This document shows positions 7,929 to 17,667 of a DNA stretch of 64,000 nucleotides, in pieces. The stretch lies in contig NZ_CP139558.1 of assembly GCF_034262375.1 (NCBI RefSeq), positions 1,488,001 through 1,552,000 on the forward strand, given 5' to 3'. The DNA comes from Mucilaginibacter sabulilitoris. Lineage in GTDB: Bacteria > Bacteroidota > Bacteroidia > Sphingobacteriales > Sphingobacteriaceae. The notes under the pieces were generated by a model. That model did not search any database, was not told the DNA's origin, and saw only the letters and a program-made list of their open reading frames with translations. Each line of letters starts with the position of its first letter. The stretch's first letter is position 1. Position numbers and translations under genes: made by a program.

Positions 7929-10022
7929 TTAATTATAAAAAGTCCAGCTTACGCCGAATTTGATCAGCGCATCCTGCTGAGGATAGCGGTTTACGGTATA
8001 ATATCCTTTGCTTGACAGGCCCTGGTTGGCATAATCATACATCAGGAATAAATTGGTACGCTGGAGTGTAGCTTTGAAATATACCGCGGCCACTGGGTAT
8101 GATGAAAACGTTACGTTTGGTCCGTTGTAAAACTGCCCGATACCAACCGCGTAAGATGGCGCTACGTATTCGGTATTATAACGCACATTTATCCCGATGC
8201 TCGAGTGCAGTACATTGAACAGCGTTTTGCTGATATACAGGTTGCTGTAGGTATACACTTCGGGCGTGCGCAGGGTTGATTGGTAATCTGTTTTCTGGTA
8301 AACCACATAGTTATCAAAATGCAGGCTGCGCCAGGTCAGGTTTTTACCAATGCTTATTTTAAGCAAATTAATATCGTTGCCTAACTGTGCCGGATGCGCG
8401 TCAATACCGCCGGGCTGTGCTGTAAAATACAGGTAGTTGGCTATTAAATAATACTCGGCCTTTATATCAAGCTGCAACGGGTTATTGATGTAATTGAACG
8501 ATAAGCTGGTCGTTTTTTGATTGCTGAAATCGTTATGGAAAATGTAGTGGTTTGATACCCAGTCGGTATATATTAGCGGCGGCGAACTGTTTTGTGAATA
8601 AGCCTCCAGGATAATTTTACCAACCCTGCTGCCGCCGGCCAGTATCAGTTTAGCATCATAAAAATAGTTACCAAAATCGCGGCCCTGGGCTATCTGTCTG
8701 AAATCGCCCTCAAAACCTATGCGGTCGCTAAAGCGGTAGCTCAGCTTTGCTTTAAGGGTAATGTCTTGAAAAGTTTTGCTCCTAACCCTGTCCTGGTGTA
8801 TAAATTGGGCACCATATTGGTTCAGAGTAGTGTCGCTTACATATTGGGCATAATGCCAAAAATCGTGTACCAGGCCCAGGTCGAGCTTCAGTTCATTTTT
8901 TACAAATTTTACCGATTTGCTGCGGAGGTAAAAACTATAGGAGAATTCGTTTTGGATATGCGTGTACACCAGCGAGTCGCGCGATCGTTTGTCGCTGAAG
9001 AAATAATCAGGGAATACGTTATAAGTATCGGGATCGCTTTGTATGTAATTATACCGGCCGTTTTTTAGGCTGAAGGTATGGGCAACCCTTTGCGTTGGTA
9101 AAACTTTGGAGTCTGCATTGCCCTTATTTAAGCTGTCAATACGGCCTATATAATAAAACTGTTTCAGGTAAAGCCCTTTATCGTTCCAGTTTTCATAACT
9201 GTTGGGTAAGCGCACCGGGGCCGAATTTTTAAAAAAAACCGTGCCGGGGGCGCTGGTGAAAACGGTGTCATTTAATATCGCACCGGTTTCGGGTGCTTTT
9301 AAATTATTAAACGTGGCATTGGCCAGCAGGTTATAACGTTTGCTTTTCGACTCGTACCAGGTAAATAAAGCCGCGTTAAGGCCGCTCACATTTTGCCCCA
9401 GAACGCTGCTGGTACTGTAAAAACCCTTTGATCCGTTAAAATTCAGGTTGAAACCTACATTCCAGTTGGGTTTAACATTTTGCGTGTGGATTACTTTAAA
9501 CAGCTGCTCAGCCGAACTGCCAAAACCGTTAAAAAGGGAAAGTGTTGTGTACGGAACCCGCGTGTTATAATACTTTATATCCTGCGGATTTATGGTATAA
9601 ATATCAAGTGCGTGCATGCCCACATCAAAGCCTATGGTTTTGTTGGGCTCGAACAGCAGGCTCCTTTGCGAAACCCCGGTACTGCCCAGGTGTATACGGG
9701 GGTTGCGCGGATCAAGCAGCGGGCTATAATTTTCAAAATAGGTTATACCCGTATCAAGCGGGAAGGTTTGGGTACTGTCATTCAAAAACTGTTCGCTGGT
9801 TACCCGTAAAAATTTTGAATTGTAAATTACCGAATCGCGCTGGTTATCCTCTTTTTTACGCAAACTGTCCAGCATCTCGTCATCGCTGATCTGTCTTTCG
9901 GGCTTAACGGTATCGCGGGTAGAGAGCGGCCTGGGGCGGGTTTGCGGGTTATACTGCGCGAAAACGGTATGTGCCGATATGCACATCAGTAACAATAAAA
10001 TATATTTTAGCTTTTTGCGCAT
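7929..10022 (-). CDS. Putative outer-membrane porin (Porin_10-like)
   Basis: 697 residues with a Sec signal peptide (residues 1-22, ending VFAQ). It has a charged linker (PRPLSTRDTVKPERQ), then a long all-beta region rich in alternating aromatic/polar strands and a terminal aromatic (GVSWTFYN), typical of outer-membrane beta barrels. It fits the Bacteroidota putative porin family (PF14121). There is no plug domain or TonB box. The start codon overlaps the stop of the purine nucleoside phosphorylase gene by one base, so it is the last gene of the lpxK-punA-porin operon. Confidence 0.85.
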   Translation of the reverse strand: MRKKLKYILLLLMCISAHTVFAQYNPQTRPRPLSTRDTVKPERQISDDEMLDSLRKKEDNQRDSVIYNSKFLRVTSEQFLNDSTQTFPLDTGITYFENYSPLLDPRNPRIHLGSTGVSQRSLLFEPNKTIGFDVGMHALDIYTINPQDIKYYNTRVPYTTLSLFNGFGSSAEQLFKVIHTQNVKPNWNVGFNLNFNGSKGFYSTSSVLGQNVSGLNAALFTWYESKSKRYNLLANATFNNLKAPETGAILNDTVFTSAPGTVFFKNSAPVRLPNSYENWNDKGLYLKQFYYIGRIDSLNKGNADSKVLPTQRVAHTFSLKNGRYNYIQSDPDTYNVFPDYFFSDKRSRDSLVYTHIQNEFSYSFYLRSKSVKFVKNELKLDLGLVHDFWHYAQYVSDTTLNQYGAQFIHQDRVRSKTFQDITLKAKLSYRFSDRIGFEGDFRQIAQGRDFGNYFYDAKLILAGGSRVGKIILEAYSQNSSPPLIYTDWVSNHYIFHNDFSNQKTTSLSFNYINNPLQLDIKAEYYLIANYLYFTAQPGGIDAHPAQLGNDINLLKISIGKNLTWRSLHFDNYVVYQKTDYQSTLRTPEVYTYSNLYISKTLFNVLHSSIGINVRYNTEYVAPSYAVGIGQFYNGPNVTFSSYPVAAVYFKATLQRTNLFLMYDYANQGLSSKGYYTVNRYPQQDALIKFGVSWTFYN

Positions 10023-10837
10023 TAACTACCGGCTATCAGTTCTTTAAGTATTAGTGTTAGTTTTGGTTCAGCTTCTTCTGCAACTCTTATAATTTCTTCG
10101 AGCGATACCGGCTCCAGCACTTCTGTAAAGCCCTCGTCTGTTAATACCGATATGGCAAATACGGGAAGGCCCATGTGATTTGCAACAATAACCTCGGGCA
10201 CGGTGCTCATGCCAACGGCATCGCCGCCAATAATTCTTAAATAATTGTATTCGGCCTTGGTTTCCAGGTTAGGGCCGGTTACAGCTACATAAACTCCTTT
10301 ATGGCATGTAATATTGTTTGCTTTTGCTATTGTTAATGCTTTATCAATAAGGGGGCGCTGATAGGGTTGGCTCATATCCGGAAAGCGTGGCCCAAGCTGA
10401 TTGTCATTACGGCCCACCAACGGGTTTTGCGGCTGCAGGTTAATATGATCGGCAATAACCATCAGGTCGCCTTTTTTAAAATCGGGATTGAGCGATCCGC
10501 TTGCGTTTGATACAAACAGGGTCTTGATGCCCAGGTATTTAAGTACTCGCACCGGAAAAGTGATCTGCTGCATACTATAGCCTTCGTAATAATGCAAACG
10601 ACCCTGCATGGCCACAACCTTTACCCCGGCAAGTGTGCCAAAAAGTAATTTTCCGGAATGAAACTCTAAGGTAGAGATCGGGAAATCGGGAATGTTGGAG
10701 TACATCAATTGTTTTTCAACCTCTATTTCCTTTACCAAGCCACCCAGACCGGTGCCTAAAATTATACCTACTTCGGGCTCAAAATCGCCTATGCGGTTTT
10801 TAATGTACCGGGCGGTGCTTTCTATATTCTCTAACAT
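10022..10837 (-). CDS. punA: Purine-nucleoside phosphorylase
   Basis: 271 residues, trimeric (PNP/MTAP) type. Motifs: GTGLGGLV near residue 28 (phosphate loop), EFHSGKLLFG, GRLHYYEGY, NASGSLNP and the purine site VTGPNLETKAEY followed by GGDAVGMSTVPEVIVANHMG. It cleaves (deoxy)inosine and (deoxy)guanosine with phosphate for purine salvage. The start overlaps the 3' end of lpxK by 38 bp and its stop touches the porin start, so translation is probably coupled. Confidence 0.95.
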   Translation of the reverse strand: MLENIESTARYIKNRIGDFEPEVGIILGTGLGGLVKEIEVEKQLMYSNIPDFPISTLEFHSGKLLFGTLAGVKVVAMQGRLHYYEGYSMQQITFPVRVLKYLGIKTLFVSNASGSLNPDFKKGDLMVIADHINLQPQNPLVGRNDNQLGPRFPDMSQPYQRPLIDKALTIAKANNITCHKGVYVAVTGPNLETKAEYNYLRIIGGDAVGMSTVPEVIVANHMGLPVFAISVLTDEGFTEVLEPVSLEEIIRVAEEAEPKLTLILKELIAGS

Positions 10838-11864
10838 ATTCGGTTACTAAATTATCAAACTGTTGTTGCTGGTTATTTAAAAACTCTATACCAATGGGTA
10901 AAACTAAAACCGGGAGTTTGGTTACAACCTGCAGCAGTTCCTGTTCCCCTAAACGCTGCGCATCCTTTTCTGTTGTGATGATCAATTTTTTTTGTGATGT
11001 GCAGGCCCGGAAATCATCGGCAAGTTTACTGATATTTTTTAAGGTAAATTGGTGATGATCGGGATATTTGTGATGTACAATGCGCGATGTTTGTTTGTTC
11101 AGATACGCCAGTAAAGGTCCCGCGTTGGCTATGCCTGTTAGCAGGAACACAATTGTATCATCGTCAATTACCGTATCTGTAATAGTGCCGTCCATGGCCT
11201 GCAAGGGTGAATAACTAATGAAGGTAAAAAACAGGTATTGTTGTGCAAGCGGGTCTATCCGTTGTTTTATAGCATTCTGTTCATGATTGTCTAAACCGGT
11301 GGGGCATTTACTTACAACGATCACATTTGCTCTTTTACGCCCGCTATATGGTTCGCGCAGGTTGCCGGCAGGCAATAGCAGGCGGGGTTCGGCAAGGCGG
11401 TTATAGTCAAACAATAAAATGCTGAAACCGGGTTTTACTGCCCGGTGCTGGTAGGCATCGTCTAAAATGATAAGATCATGGTTGTCCTGTAGTTGCTCAA
11501 TACCTTCCACGCGTTTCTCGGCCACAGCCACCGTAATATTCTTGAATTTATTTTTAAACTGGGCTGGTTCGTCGCCAATTTCATTGGCTGTTGGCTTAGC
11601 ATTTGCCAGTAAAAAACCTTTGGTTTTACGACCATAGCCACGGCTCAGGGTAGCCAGTTTGTAGTTGCCTTTAAGCAGCCGTATCAGGTATTCGGTCATG
11701 GGGCTTTTGCCCGCGCCGCCAACATCAAGGTTGCCTACCGCTATCACGGGTAGGTCGAATTCCCGGCTTTGGTATATGCCCGCATTATAAAACCAGTTGC
11801 GGATAACCACCGCAAGTCCATACAGTAAGGAAAACGGAAACAGAAGCCAGCGCAGGTAATTCAT
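10800..11864 (-). CDS. lpxK: Tetraacyldisaccharide 4'-kinase
   Basis: 354 residues. The N-terminal hydrophobic segment (LLFPFSLLYGLAVV) anchors it to the inner membrane. The P-loop GNLDVGGAGKSPMTEYL lies near residues 45-60, and a second conserved stretch LILDDAYQHRAV follows. LpxK phosphorylates the 4' position of the lipid A disaccharide precursor, the sixth step of lipid A synthesis. First gene of the leftward operon with punA and the porin; the lpxK-punA pairing is common in Bacteroidota. Confidence 0.95.
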   Translation of the reverse strand: MNYLRWLLFPFSLLYGLAVVIRNWFYNAGIYQSREFDLPVIAVGNLDVGGAGKSPMTEYLIRLLKGNYKLATLSRGYGRKTKGFLLANAKPTANEIGDEPAQFKNKFKNITVAVAEKRVEGIEQLQDNHDLIILDDAYQHRAVKPGFSILLFDYNRLAEPRLLLPAGNLREPYSGRKRANVIVVSKCPTGLDNHEQNAIKQRIDPLAQQYLFFTFISYSPLQAMDGTITDTVIDDDTIVFLLTGIANAGPLLAYLNKQTSRIVHHKYPDHHQFTLKNISKLADDFRACTSQKKLIITTEKDAQRLGEQELLQVVTKLPVLVLPIGIEFLNNQQQQFDNLVTEYVREYRKHRPVH

Positions 11865-11881
11865 ATATGACCGATGAAAGT

Positions 11882-12277
11882 TTATTTTATATCGACCAAT
11901 GTTAAATCATTAATACGATCAAAATGTTTTTTGTTCAAGGTGGCAACAGGTAAGTTGTTACTCACCGCAATAGCCGCGATAAACAGGTCGGGAATAGCAA
12001 TTTGTTTGTTTTTAAGTTTCAGGCGTTTATTGATATCAATAGCTTTGGTTACAGCGGCACTATCGAAGCTAAGTATCTCAATGCTTTCAAGAAACTTTTT
12101 CCAATAAGGCATTTGCGCGTCTGTTGCACCCGTATAAATTTCATACTCGGTAATAGCACAAATACAAAAGCGGTAACCCGCGTCCATTAAAGAAATAAGT
12201 TTTGAATTTGATTTGTCAGATTTTCCGAAAAAATCGATAAGCAGGGACGTATCGGCCAATACTATTTTATCTGCCAT
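11882..12277 (-). CDS. PIN-domain ribonuclease (VapC-like toxin)
   Basis: 131 residues. PIN acidic residues are visible: D9 in the opening IVLADTSLLIDFF, E44/E46 in ITEYEIYTGA, and D97 in AIPDLFIAAIA. This is the active-site set for Mg2+-dependent RNA cleavage by VapC-type toxins. The gene overlaps the preceding small gene by 16 bp, the usual antitoxin-toxin arrangement. Target RNA unknown. Confidence 0.85.
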   Translation of the reverse strand: MADKIVLADTSLLIDFFGKSDKSNSKLISLMDAGYRFCICAITEYEIYTGATDAQMPYWKKFLESIEILSFDSAAVTKAIDINKRLKLKNKQIAIPDLFIAAIAVSNNLPVATLNKKHFDRINDLTLVDIK

Positions 12278-12495
12278 TTATCAATCTCTTTGCGGGTTTG
12301 TTCAATGGTAACAAGCTGCTCATCGGTAAACACAGGAGCTTCTAATAGAAGTGACCTTAAATCTTTTAACTGAGTATCCTCTTCAGATTCTTTTTTCAGT
12401 TCCTTTTTAAATCTTAGTAGCTGGTCTTTAGGAAGCTGTTTTACAATCTTAACTAAATTTTCAAAACCTATATCAACCTGAATTTGCATAATCAA
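12262..12495 (-). CDS. Antitoxin partner of the PIN-domain toxin
   Basis: 77 residues (75 if the second Met at 12489 is used). It is charged, Lys/Glu-rich and helical, with no clear ribbon-helix-helix or AbrB motif at the N-terminus (IGFENLVKIVKQLPKDQLLRF). The C-terminus (VFTDEQLVTIEQTRKEIDKW) could be the toxin-wrapping segment. It is called an antitoxin mainly from position: directly upstream of, and overlapping, the VapC-like gene. The family resembles short uncharacterised antitoxins paired with PIN toxins in Bacteroidota. Confidence 0.7.
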   Translation of the reverse strand: MIMQIQVDIGFENLVKIVKQLPKDQLLRFKKELKKESEEDTQLKDLRSLLLEAPVFTDEQLVTIEQTRKEIDKWQIK

Positions 12496-12538
12496 ATTTA
12501 CAAAATTTATTTAAATTAGTTTTTATTACACGCACCGC

Positions 12539-13447
12539 ATGAAGCTAAAACTACTTACCCTTTTTATAATTTTTACCACTTCAGCCCTCGCTCAAACCGA
12601 TAAGAAACTTACCGCTCAGCTGCAAAACGCTATACAGGGTTTTCACGGGCAGGTGGGCATTTACGTGCAAAACCTAAAAACAGGCAAAACCGCGGCTATT
12701 AATTCGGATACCTTGTTTCCTACGGCCAGCATGATCAAGGTGAGCATTCAGTGCGGTTTAATGGATAAGATAGAGAAGGACGAAATGCAATACAACCAGA
12801 AACTGGTTTACCGCGATTCGTTGCTGTATCCGGGTGAAGATATATTGGGTTCGTTTAAGGATAAAGACACTATACAACTAAGCAAGGTAGCCATGCTCAT
12901 GATCACCATGAGTGATAATACCGCCAGTACCTGGCTACAGAAGCTGGTCGGTGGCGATTATATAAACAACTGGCTGCAGCAAAACGGCTTTAAGGTAATG
13001 CGGGTAAACTCCCGTGTGCCGGGCCGCGAAGCCATTCGTAAAATATATGGTTGGGGGGTAAGCACGCCCTTTGAAATGTGCCGTTTATTCACCATGATCA
13101 GGGAGGGTAAGGCGGTAAGCCCTGCTGCCAGTGAGCGCATGTACCGCAATATGATCCGTATTTACTGGGACGATAAAGCGCTGTCGCAAATTCCGCCATA
13201 CGTGCAGGCCATATCCAAACAGGGTGCCGTTGATGAGTCGAAATCTGAAACTGTGCTGGTAAATGCCCCGCATGGCGATTATGTTTTTTCTATTATGACC
13301 AACCATAATACCGACCAGCGCTGGCTACCCGACAATGAAGCGAGTATGTTGATAAAAAAGGTATCGGCCCTGTTATGGCATTATTTTGAGCCCCATAGCA
13401 ACTGGAAGCCGGCCGACGGAATGGATAAGTATATGAAGAACGAATAG
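12539..13447 (+). CDS. Class A beta-lactamase-like serine hydrolase
   Basis: 302 residues with a signal peptide ending ALAQ (residues 1-19). Active-site motifs are SMIK (S64, K67) and SDN (S125-N127). The third box, normally K-T/S-G, reads KQG (K227-G229). An omega-loop Glu is possible in PGREAIRK but not certain. Family members are periplasmic beta-lactamases or related peptidoglycan/penicillin-interactive hydrolases. The altered third box and weak omega loop argue against calling it a resistance enzyme. Divergent from the toxin-antitoxin pair. Confidence 0.8.
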   Translation: MKLKLLTLFIIFTTSALAQTDKKLTAQLQNAIQGFHGQVGIYVQNLKTGKTAAINSDTLFPTASMIKVSIQCGLMDKIEKDEMQYNQKLVYRDSLLYPGEDILGSFKDKDTIQLSKVAMLMITMSDNTASTWLQKLVGGDYINNWLQQNGFKVMRVNSRVPGREAIRKIYGWGVSTPFEMCRLFTMIREGKAVSPAASERMYRNMIRIYWDDKALSQIPPYVQAISKQGAVDESKSETVLVNAPHGDYVFSIMTNHNTDQRWLPDNEASMLIKKVSALLWHYFEPHSNWKPADGMDKYMKNE

Positions 13448-13557
13448 TTTTATTTTAGTAATATTTCTGTTTTGGTTGTTTAATATGTAAGTAGTTTGTT
13501 ATAATTGGAAATAATATCAGTGTGTTAAGTTGACACCAACCAGTTAAATCCCTTTAT

Positions 13558-15918
13558 ATGAAAAAAACGCTTACTTTATTTGTAATGCTTATACTATGCA
13601 TTTCGGTTAAGGCCCAAATTGCTGCTACTTTATCAGGTACAGTAACTGATGATAAAAATCAGGCTGTTTCCGGCGCTTCCGTTTACCTGTTAAACACCAA
13701 TTACCATACTATAGCAGATAAAAGCGGAAAGTTTTCATTGAAAAATATTAGCAGCGGCGCTTACACACTGCATATCAGCGCGGTAGGTTATGCGGCCAGA
13801 AACCAGCAGGTAACTATAAGCAGTAATATGCAGGACATCAGCATACAGTTAAACGATGCCGGTAACCAGCTTGATGAAGTCACCGTAAGTGCGCAGAAAT
13901 ATGAAGAGGATGCACAGCGTGTCCCTTTCAGTATCTCCACATTATCGGCAAAACAAATACGCGATTACCGCTTATGGGATTTAAAGGACCTTACTGCCAT
14001 TGCACCGAATTTAAACTCGGCTAATCCCGGAGATGGCCGTACGGTAAGCGGTATAAGGGGTGTGGTAACTACCTCGTATGACCCGGCTGTGGCTACCTAT
14101 GTTGATGGCGTTAACCAGTACGGACTGGATACCTACATACCGCAATTGTTTGATGTGGAACGTGTAGAGGTATTGAGAGGTCCGCAGGGAACACTTTACG
14201 GTCGTAATGCTACCGGCGGGGTTATCAATGTGATAACTAAACAGCCAACCAATACGGTAAGCGGTTTTGCCGGGCTCGATTTTGGAAACTACGGGCAGCA
14301 GCGCTATACCCTGGGTTTGCGTGCCCCTTTAATAAAGGATAGGTTGTTTTTGGGAGTTGCCGGTGTTTATTCGGGTTTTAACGGTTTTTATACCAATACA
14401 TTTAATAACAGCCACTTTGATAAACAGCACTTCTTTTTAGGCAATTATTACCTTAAGTTTTTGGCTACCTCAAAACTGGCCCTTACGCTAAATGTTAAAA
14501 ATTACAACAACCGCAATAACGGCGCTTTCGCGCTGGCGGGATCTCCGGACGATGCGTTGGCCCATCCATACGAGGTAAACCAGAACGCTACTACTAAAAT
14601 GATTGACAATACCTTCCAAACCTCGCTCGCGGTGAATTACAGCGGTAACGATTTTAACTTTACCTCACAGTCGTCATACCAGGTAAATAACCGCTATTAT
14701 GATACACCTATAGATGGCGATTTTTCACCTATAGATGGCGCATCGATCATTAACAACTATGGCGGCAAATGGAACAAGGTAAAAACGGTAATACAGGAAT
14801 TTAGGTTTTCTTCGCCGGCCGCGTCAACTTCGGCTTTAAAATGGACAGCAGGCGCTTATGGTTTTTACCACTACGCCCCCAATAAACAAGGTACTTATTA
14901 TGGTAATGACGGAGCCATGTTAGACGCGCCAAACAACCTGACTACTATTACTGTCAATACCGACAAAAATTCGGGTGAAGCTGCTTACGGGCAAGTTACT
15001 TATACAGTTAACCCGCAACTGGATATCACCGCCGGTGTGCGTTATGACCACGAGCATAAAAAAGAAAGTGTATTTGGTACCGCTCAGCCCGACGGGCAGG
15101 ATGTTATGGTAACACAAGCTGATACGTCGTCGTCGGCCAATTTCAATGCCTTTACACCAAAATTGAGTGTTGCTTATCATTTATCGGCCAATAACAATTT
15201 ATATGCTACCTACAGCCGCGGTTTCCGCGCGGGCGGTATCACTGAACTGGGTCCCGACCCGGTAAATGCCCCGCCGCTGTATTCTTTTAAACCGGAATAT
15301 AGCAATAACTACGAGGTTGGTTCAAAAAATGAATTTTTCGATAATAAACTGCGTGTAAACATAACCGCGTTCTATACACTGATTACCAATGCGCAGGTAC
15401 CTACGCTGATACTGCCGCAGGCCATTACCGTTACCAAAAACGCTGGCCGGCTAAATAGTAAAGGTGCAGAGCTTGAACTGAATGCAACGCCGGTTAAAGG
15501 TTTGTATATTGATTATAACTTTGGTTATACCCATGCCCGCTATACCGATTTGAACGTGCCCAACAATGGCGAGGTACTTAATTTAAAGGGTAACAAGCAA
15601 ATTTATACGCCAAACATAACCAGCATGCTGGCCGCGCAATATGCATATGACCTTGGCGGACCACAAAAAATAAAACTGGTAGCCCGCGGCGAATGGCGCT
15701 ACCTTGGCGATCAGTATTATGACCTTGCCAACCAGATTGAGCAAAAAGCCTACAGCAAGTTTAACGCGAGGATAGGGGTTGATACCAAGAACTTCAGCCT
15801 GTTTTTATGGGAGAGCAATATAGCCAACAAAAAGTACATTGATTATGCCTATGATTTTGGCGCGTCGCACTTAGGTAACCCGCGTACTTACGGCGTATCG
15901 GTAACTACTAATTTTTAG
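13558..15918 (+). CDS. TonB-dependent outer-membrane receptor
   Basis: 786 residues. A signal peptide ends near KAQ (residue 19). A carboxypeptidase-regulatory-like beta domain follows (about residues 25-105: GTVTDDKNQAVSGASVYL), then the plug (about 115-230, with VERVEVLRGPQGTLYGRNATGG) and a 22-strand barrel closing at TYGVSVTTNF. The architecture resembles siderophore/vitamin receptors rather than the SusC class (no SusD partner downstream). Substrate unknown. It stands alone and ends in a strong hairpin terminator. Confidence 0.9.
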   Translation: MKKTLTLFVMLILCISVKAQIAATLSGTVTDDKNQAVSGASVYLLNTNYHTIADKSGKFSLKNISSGAYTLHISAVGYAARNQQVTISSNMQDISIQLNDAGNQLDEVTVSAQKYEEDAQRVPFSISTLSAKQIRDYRLWDLKDLTAIAPNLNSANPGDGRTVSGIRGVVTTSYDPAVATYVDGVNQYGLDTYIPQLFDVERVEVLRGPQGTLYGRNATGGVINVITKQPTNTVSGFAGLDFGNYGQQRYTLGLRAPLIKDRLFLGVAGVYSGFNGFYTNTFNNSHFDKQHFFLGNYYLKFLATSKLALTLNVKNYNNRNNGAFALAGSPDDALAHPYEVNQNATTKMIDNTFQTSLAVNYSGNDFNFTSQSSYQVNNRYYDTPIDGDFSPIDGASIINNYGGKWNKVKTVIQEFRFSSPAASTSALKWTAGAYGFYHYAPNKQGTYYGNDGAMLDAPNNLTTITVNTDKNSGEAAYGQVTYTVNPQLDITAGVRYDHEHKKESVFGTAQPDGQDVMVTQADTSSSANFNAFTPKLSVAYHLSANNNLYATYSRGFRAGGITELGPDPVNAPPLYSFKPEYSNNYEVGSKNEFFDNKLRVNITAFYTLITNAQVPTLILPQAITVTKNAGRLNSKGAELELNATPVKGLYIDYNFGYTHARYTDLNVPNNGEVLNLKGNKQIYTPNITSMLAAQYAYDLGGPQKIKLVARGEWRYLGDQYYDLANQIEQKAYSKFNARIGVDTKNFSLFLWESNIANKKYIDYAYDFGASHLGNPRTYGVSVTTNF

Positions 15919-16246
15919 GTACTGGTAACAGGTAAAACAGAGAAAATAATCTACTTTTTGATTATATTTGTATACAAAACAGCCCGGTTTCCGCTATCAG
16001 GAAAGCCGGGCTGTTTTTGTAATAAGCCGGTAACCATAAAGACAGGTATGATATTTCCTTAATGAATTGTAGTTAAGCTTATTAAAGTTTCTGAAATTTG
16101 CCAAAAGTGTGCTAAAAAGCGTTAAAATTTGCGGGTAACACGCGGTTTTAAACACATTTGCACCGAATACTAAGCGTTTTGAACGCGAATTATGTTAAAA
16201 TAACGATTTAAAAAGTATTGCAAAAGAAGATATGTAAAATCAGCGT
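15919..16246. other. Intergenic region with one terminator
   Basis: 328 bp between the TonB receptor and purN stops (convergent). Apart from the hairpin at 15976-16018, I see only AT-rich sequence with no open frame, tRNA or repeat. Confidence 0.6.
15976..16018. terminator. Intrinsic terminator
   Basis: GC-rich stem (aacagcccgg / ccgggctgtt, one bulge) with A-run before and T-run after. It can serve the TonB receptor gene and, in reverse, purN. Confidence 0.85.
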
Positions 16247-16825
16247 TTAGCTCTTCATTTTCTTGAGCAAGGCTTCAACAACTTTCGGAAAATGATGGTG
16301 CTCCAGTTGCTGGCCTTTAAATTTGATCATCTCCAGGTTGTCGCCGGGTTCAATCTTAAACTTTGACTGATGGATGATTTCCCCCTCGTCAAACTGCTCG
16401 TTTACAAAATGGATGGTGATACCGCTTTCTTCTTCTTTAGCATCAAGAACGGCCTTGTGCACAAAATCGCCATACATGCCTTTACCGCCGTATTTTGGCA
16501 GTAATGCAGGATGCAGGTTAATGATCTTGTTAGGGAAAGCCCTTAAAAGCGACGCGGGCACTAACCATAAAAAGCCGGCCAGTACAATGAGGTCAACCTG
16601 CAGGTTTTTGAGCAGTCTGATCACATCGTCGGTTTCAAAAAATTCGTGGCGGGTAAAAATGTGCGATGGTACCTCAAAGTTGTCGGCTCTTTGTAAAACA
16701 TAGGCCTGCGGGTTGTTGGTCAATATCAGCACTACTTCGGCATCAGCATTGCGTTTAAAATGCTCCATTAATTTTTGGGCGTTTGACCCCGAACCTGAAG
16801 CAAAAATGGCAATTCGTTTCTTCAT
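16247..16825 (-). CDS. purN: Phosphoribosylglycinamide formyltransferase
   Basis: 192 residues, normal PurN length. The N-terminal GSGSNAQKLMEHF loop binds the phosphate of GAR. The catalytic set appears as INLHPALLPKYGGKGMYG (Asn and His) and, downstream, the ESGITIHFVNEQFDEG segment with the conserved Asp. It transfers formyl from 10-formyl-THF to GAR in the third step of purine synthesis. Single gene in this window. Confidence 0.95.
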   Translation of the reverse strand: MKKRIAIFASGSGSNAQKLMEHFKRNADAEVVLILTNNPQAYVLQRADNFEVPSHIFTRHEFFETDDVIRLLKNLQVDLIVLAGFLWLVPASLLRAFPNKIINLHPALLPKYGGKGMYGDFVHKAVLDAKEEESGITIHFVNEQFDEGEIIHQSKFKIEPGDNLEMIKFKGQQLEHHHFPKVVEALLKKMKS

Positions 16826-16959
16826 TAAAATCAGTGGCTTTTCAAAGGTGATGATGTTATCGGGAACTGTTTATATATATTGGTTTGAAGTAAACTCCCT
16901 TTAATATTTATATAACAAACCATTTTTTACAATATATCAAATATAAAATTTTACTTATT

Positions 16960-17478
16960 TTAATTATTAACTATTACTGCTTTTTGCTTTATAAATCCAT
17001 ACCTGACCACTCTCCGTCTTTTGGTAGGCGAATAATTGGGCTGTACATCACCGGTCTGCAACACCAGTGAATAAACGCCCAGGGTATATATTTGTGTATT
17101 TTCAAAAGGTTTAATCGTCACCGTTTCACCATTTACCGTATCCTTACAAACCATGTCTGACGCGAAGTAAAGTCTGTTGGGGGTAAGCGTGAAGCTTCCG
17201 GTTGTTTTTTGAGCCAGACATGAATAATTAGTATAAGTGCAGGTGTTGTTGGTGCTAAAAGTCATTAGCTCTGTTGAGTCACAATTTACATTCAGCGTGT
17301 CCGCGACACCTAATTGCGTGTCGCCCATATAATTGGTGGCCTGTATAGAAGCCAATTGCCAGGTGCCGCTCGTAAGTAAATGTGCAATATTGCTGTTAGC
17401 ATCCTTTTTACATGAATTGCATAACACATTAATGATAACTAAACTTAAAACAAACAGGAGTGGGATTTTATTTTTCAT
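16960..17478 (-). CDS. Lipocalin-like lipoprotein, unknown function
   Basis: 172 residues with a lipoprotein signal: hydrophobic LFVLSLVIINVL and lipobox-like CNSC (C24), followed by KKDANS. The mature part (GTWQLASIQAT..., TCTYTNYSCLAQKTTGSFTLT) has the pattern of the Bacteroidota lipocalin-like domain that starts with 'GTWxL'. Several extra Cys may form disulfides. The C-terminus is unusual, with a basic run KRRRVVRYGFIKQK. Surface or periplasmic; no function assigned. Confidence 0.7.
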   Translation of the reverse strand: MKNKIPLLFVLSLVIINVLCNSCKKDANSNIAHLLTSGTWQLASIQATNYMGDTQLGVADTLNVNCDSTELMTFSTNNTCTYTNYSCLAQKTTGSFTLTPNRLYFASDMVCKDTVNGETVTIKPFENTQIYTLGVYSLVLQTGDVQPNYSPTKRRRVVRYGFIKQKAVIVNN

Positions 17479-17634
17479 TTACAATACCTGGGCAAAAATA
17501 AAAATTCCGGGTTATTAGTTGGCAACCAGGATGTAATAATAACTCTTTTAAAATAAAATTATTTTAATTATGCATAAGCTTCATGATAAGTTTAAAAATC
17601 TGAAATATTGGTAAGAGCCGGATATTTAAATTTT

Positions 17635-17642
17635 TACTTTTG
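17635..17642 (+). promoter_or_regulatory. Bacteroidota -7 promoter element
   Basis: TACTTTTG matches TAnnTTTG and lies 25 bp before the oxidoreductase start at 17668. The -33 element is not clear. Confidence 0.45.
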
Positions 17643-17667
17643 ATTTTTAACATTTACATATCTCCTT

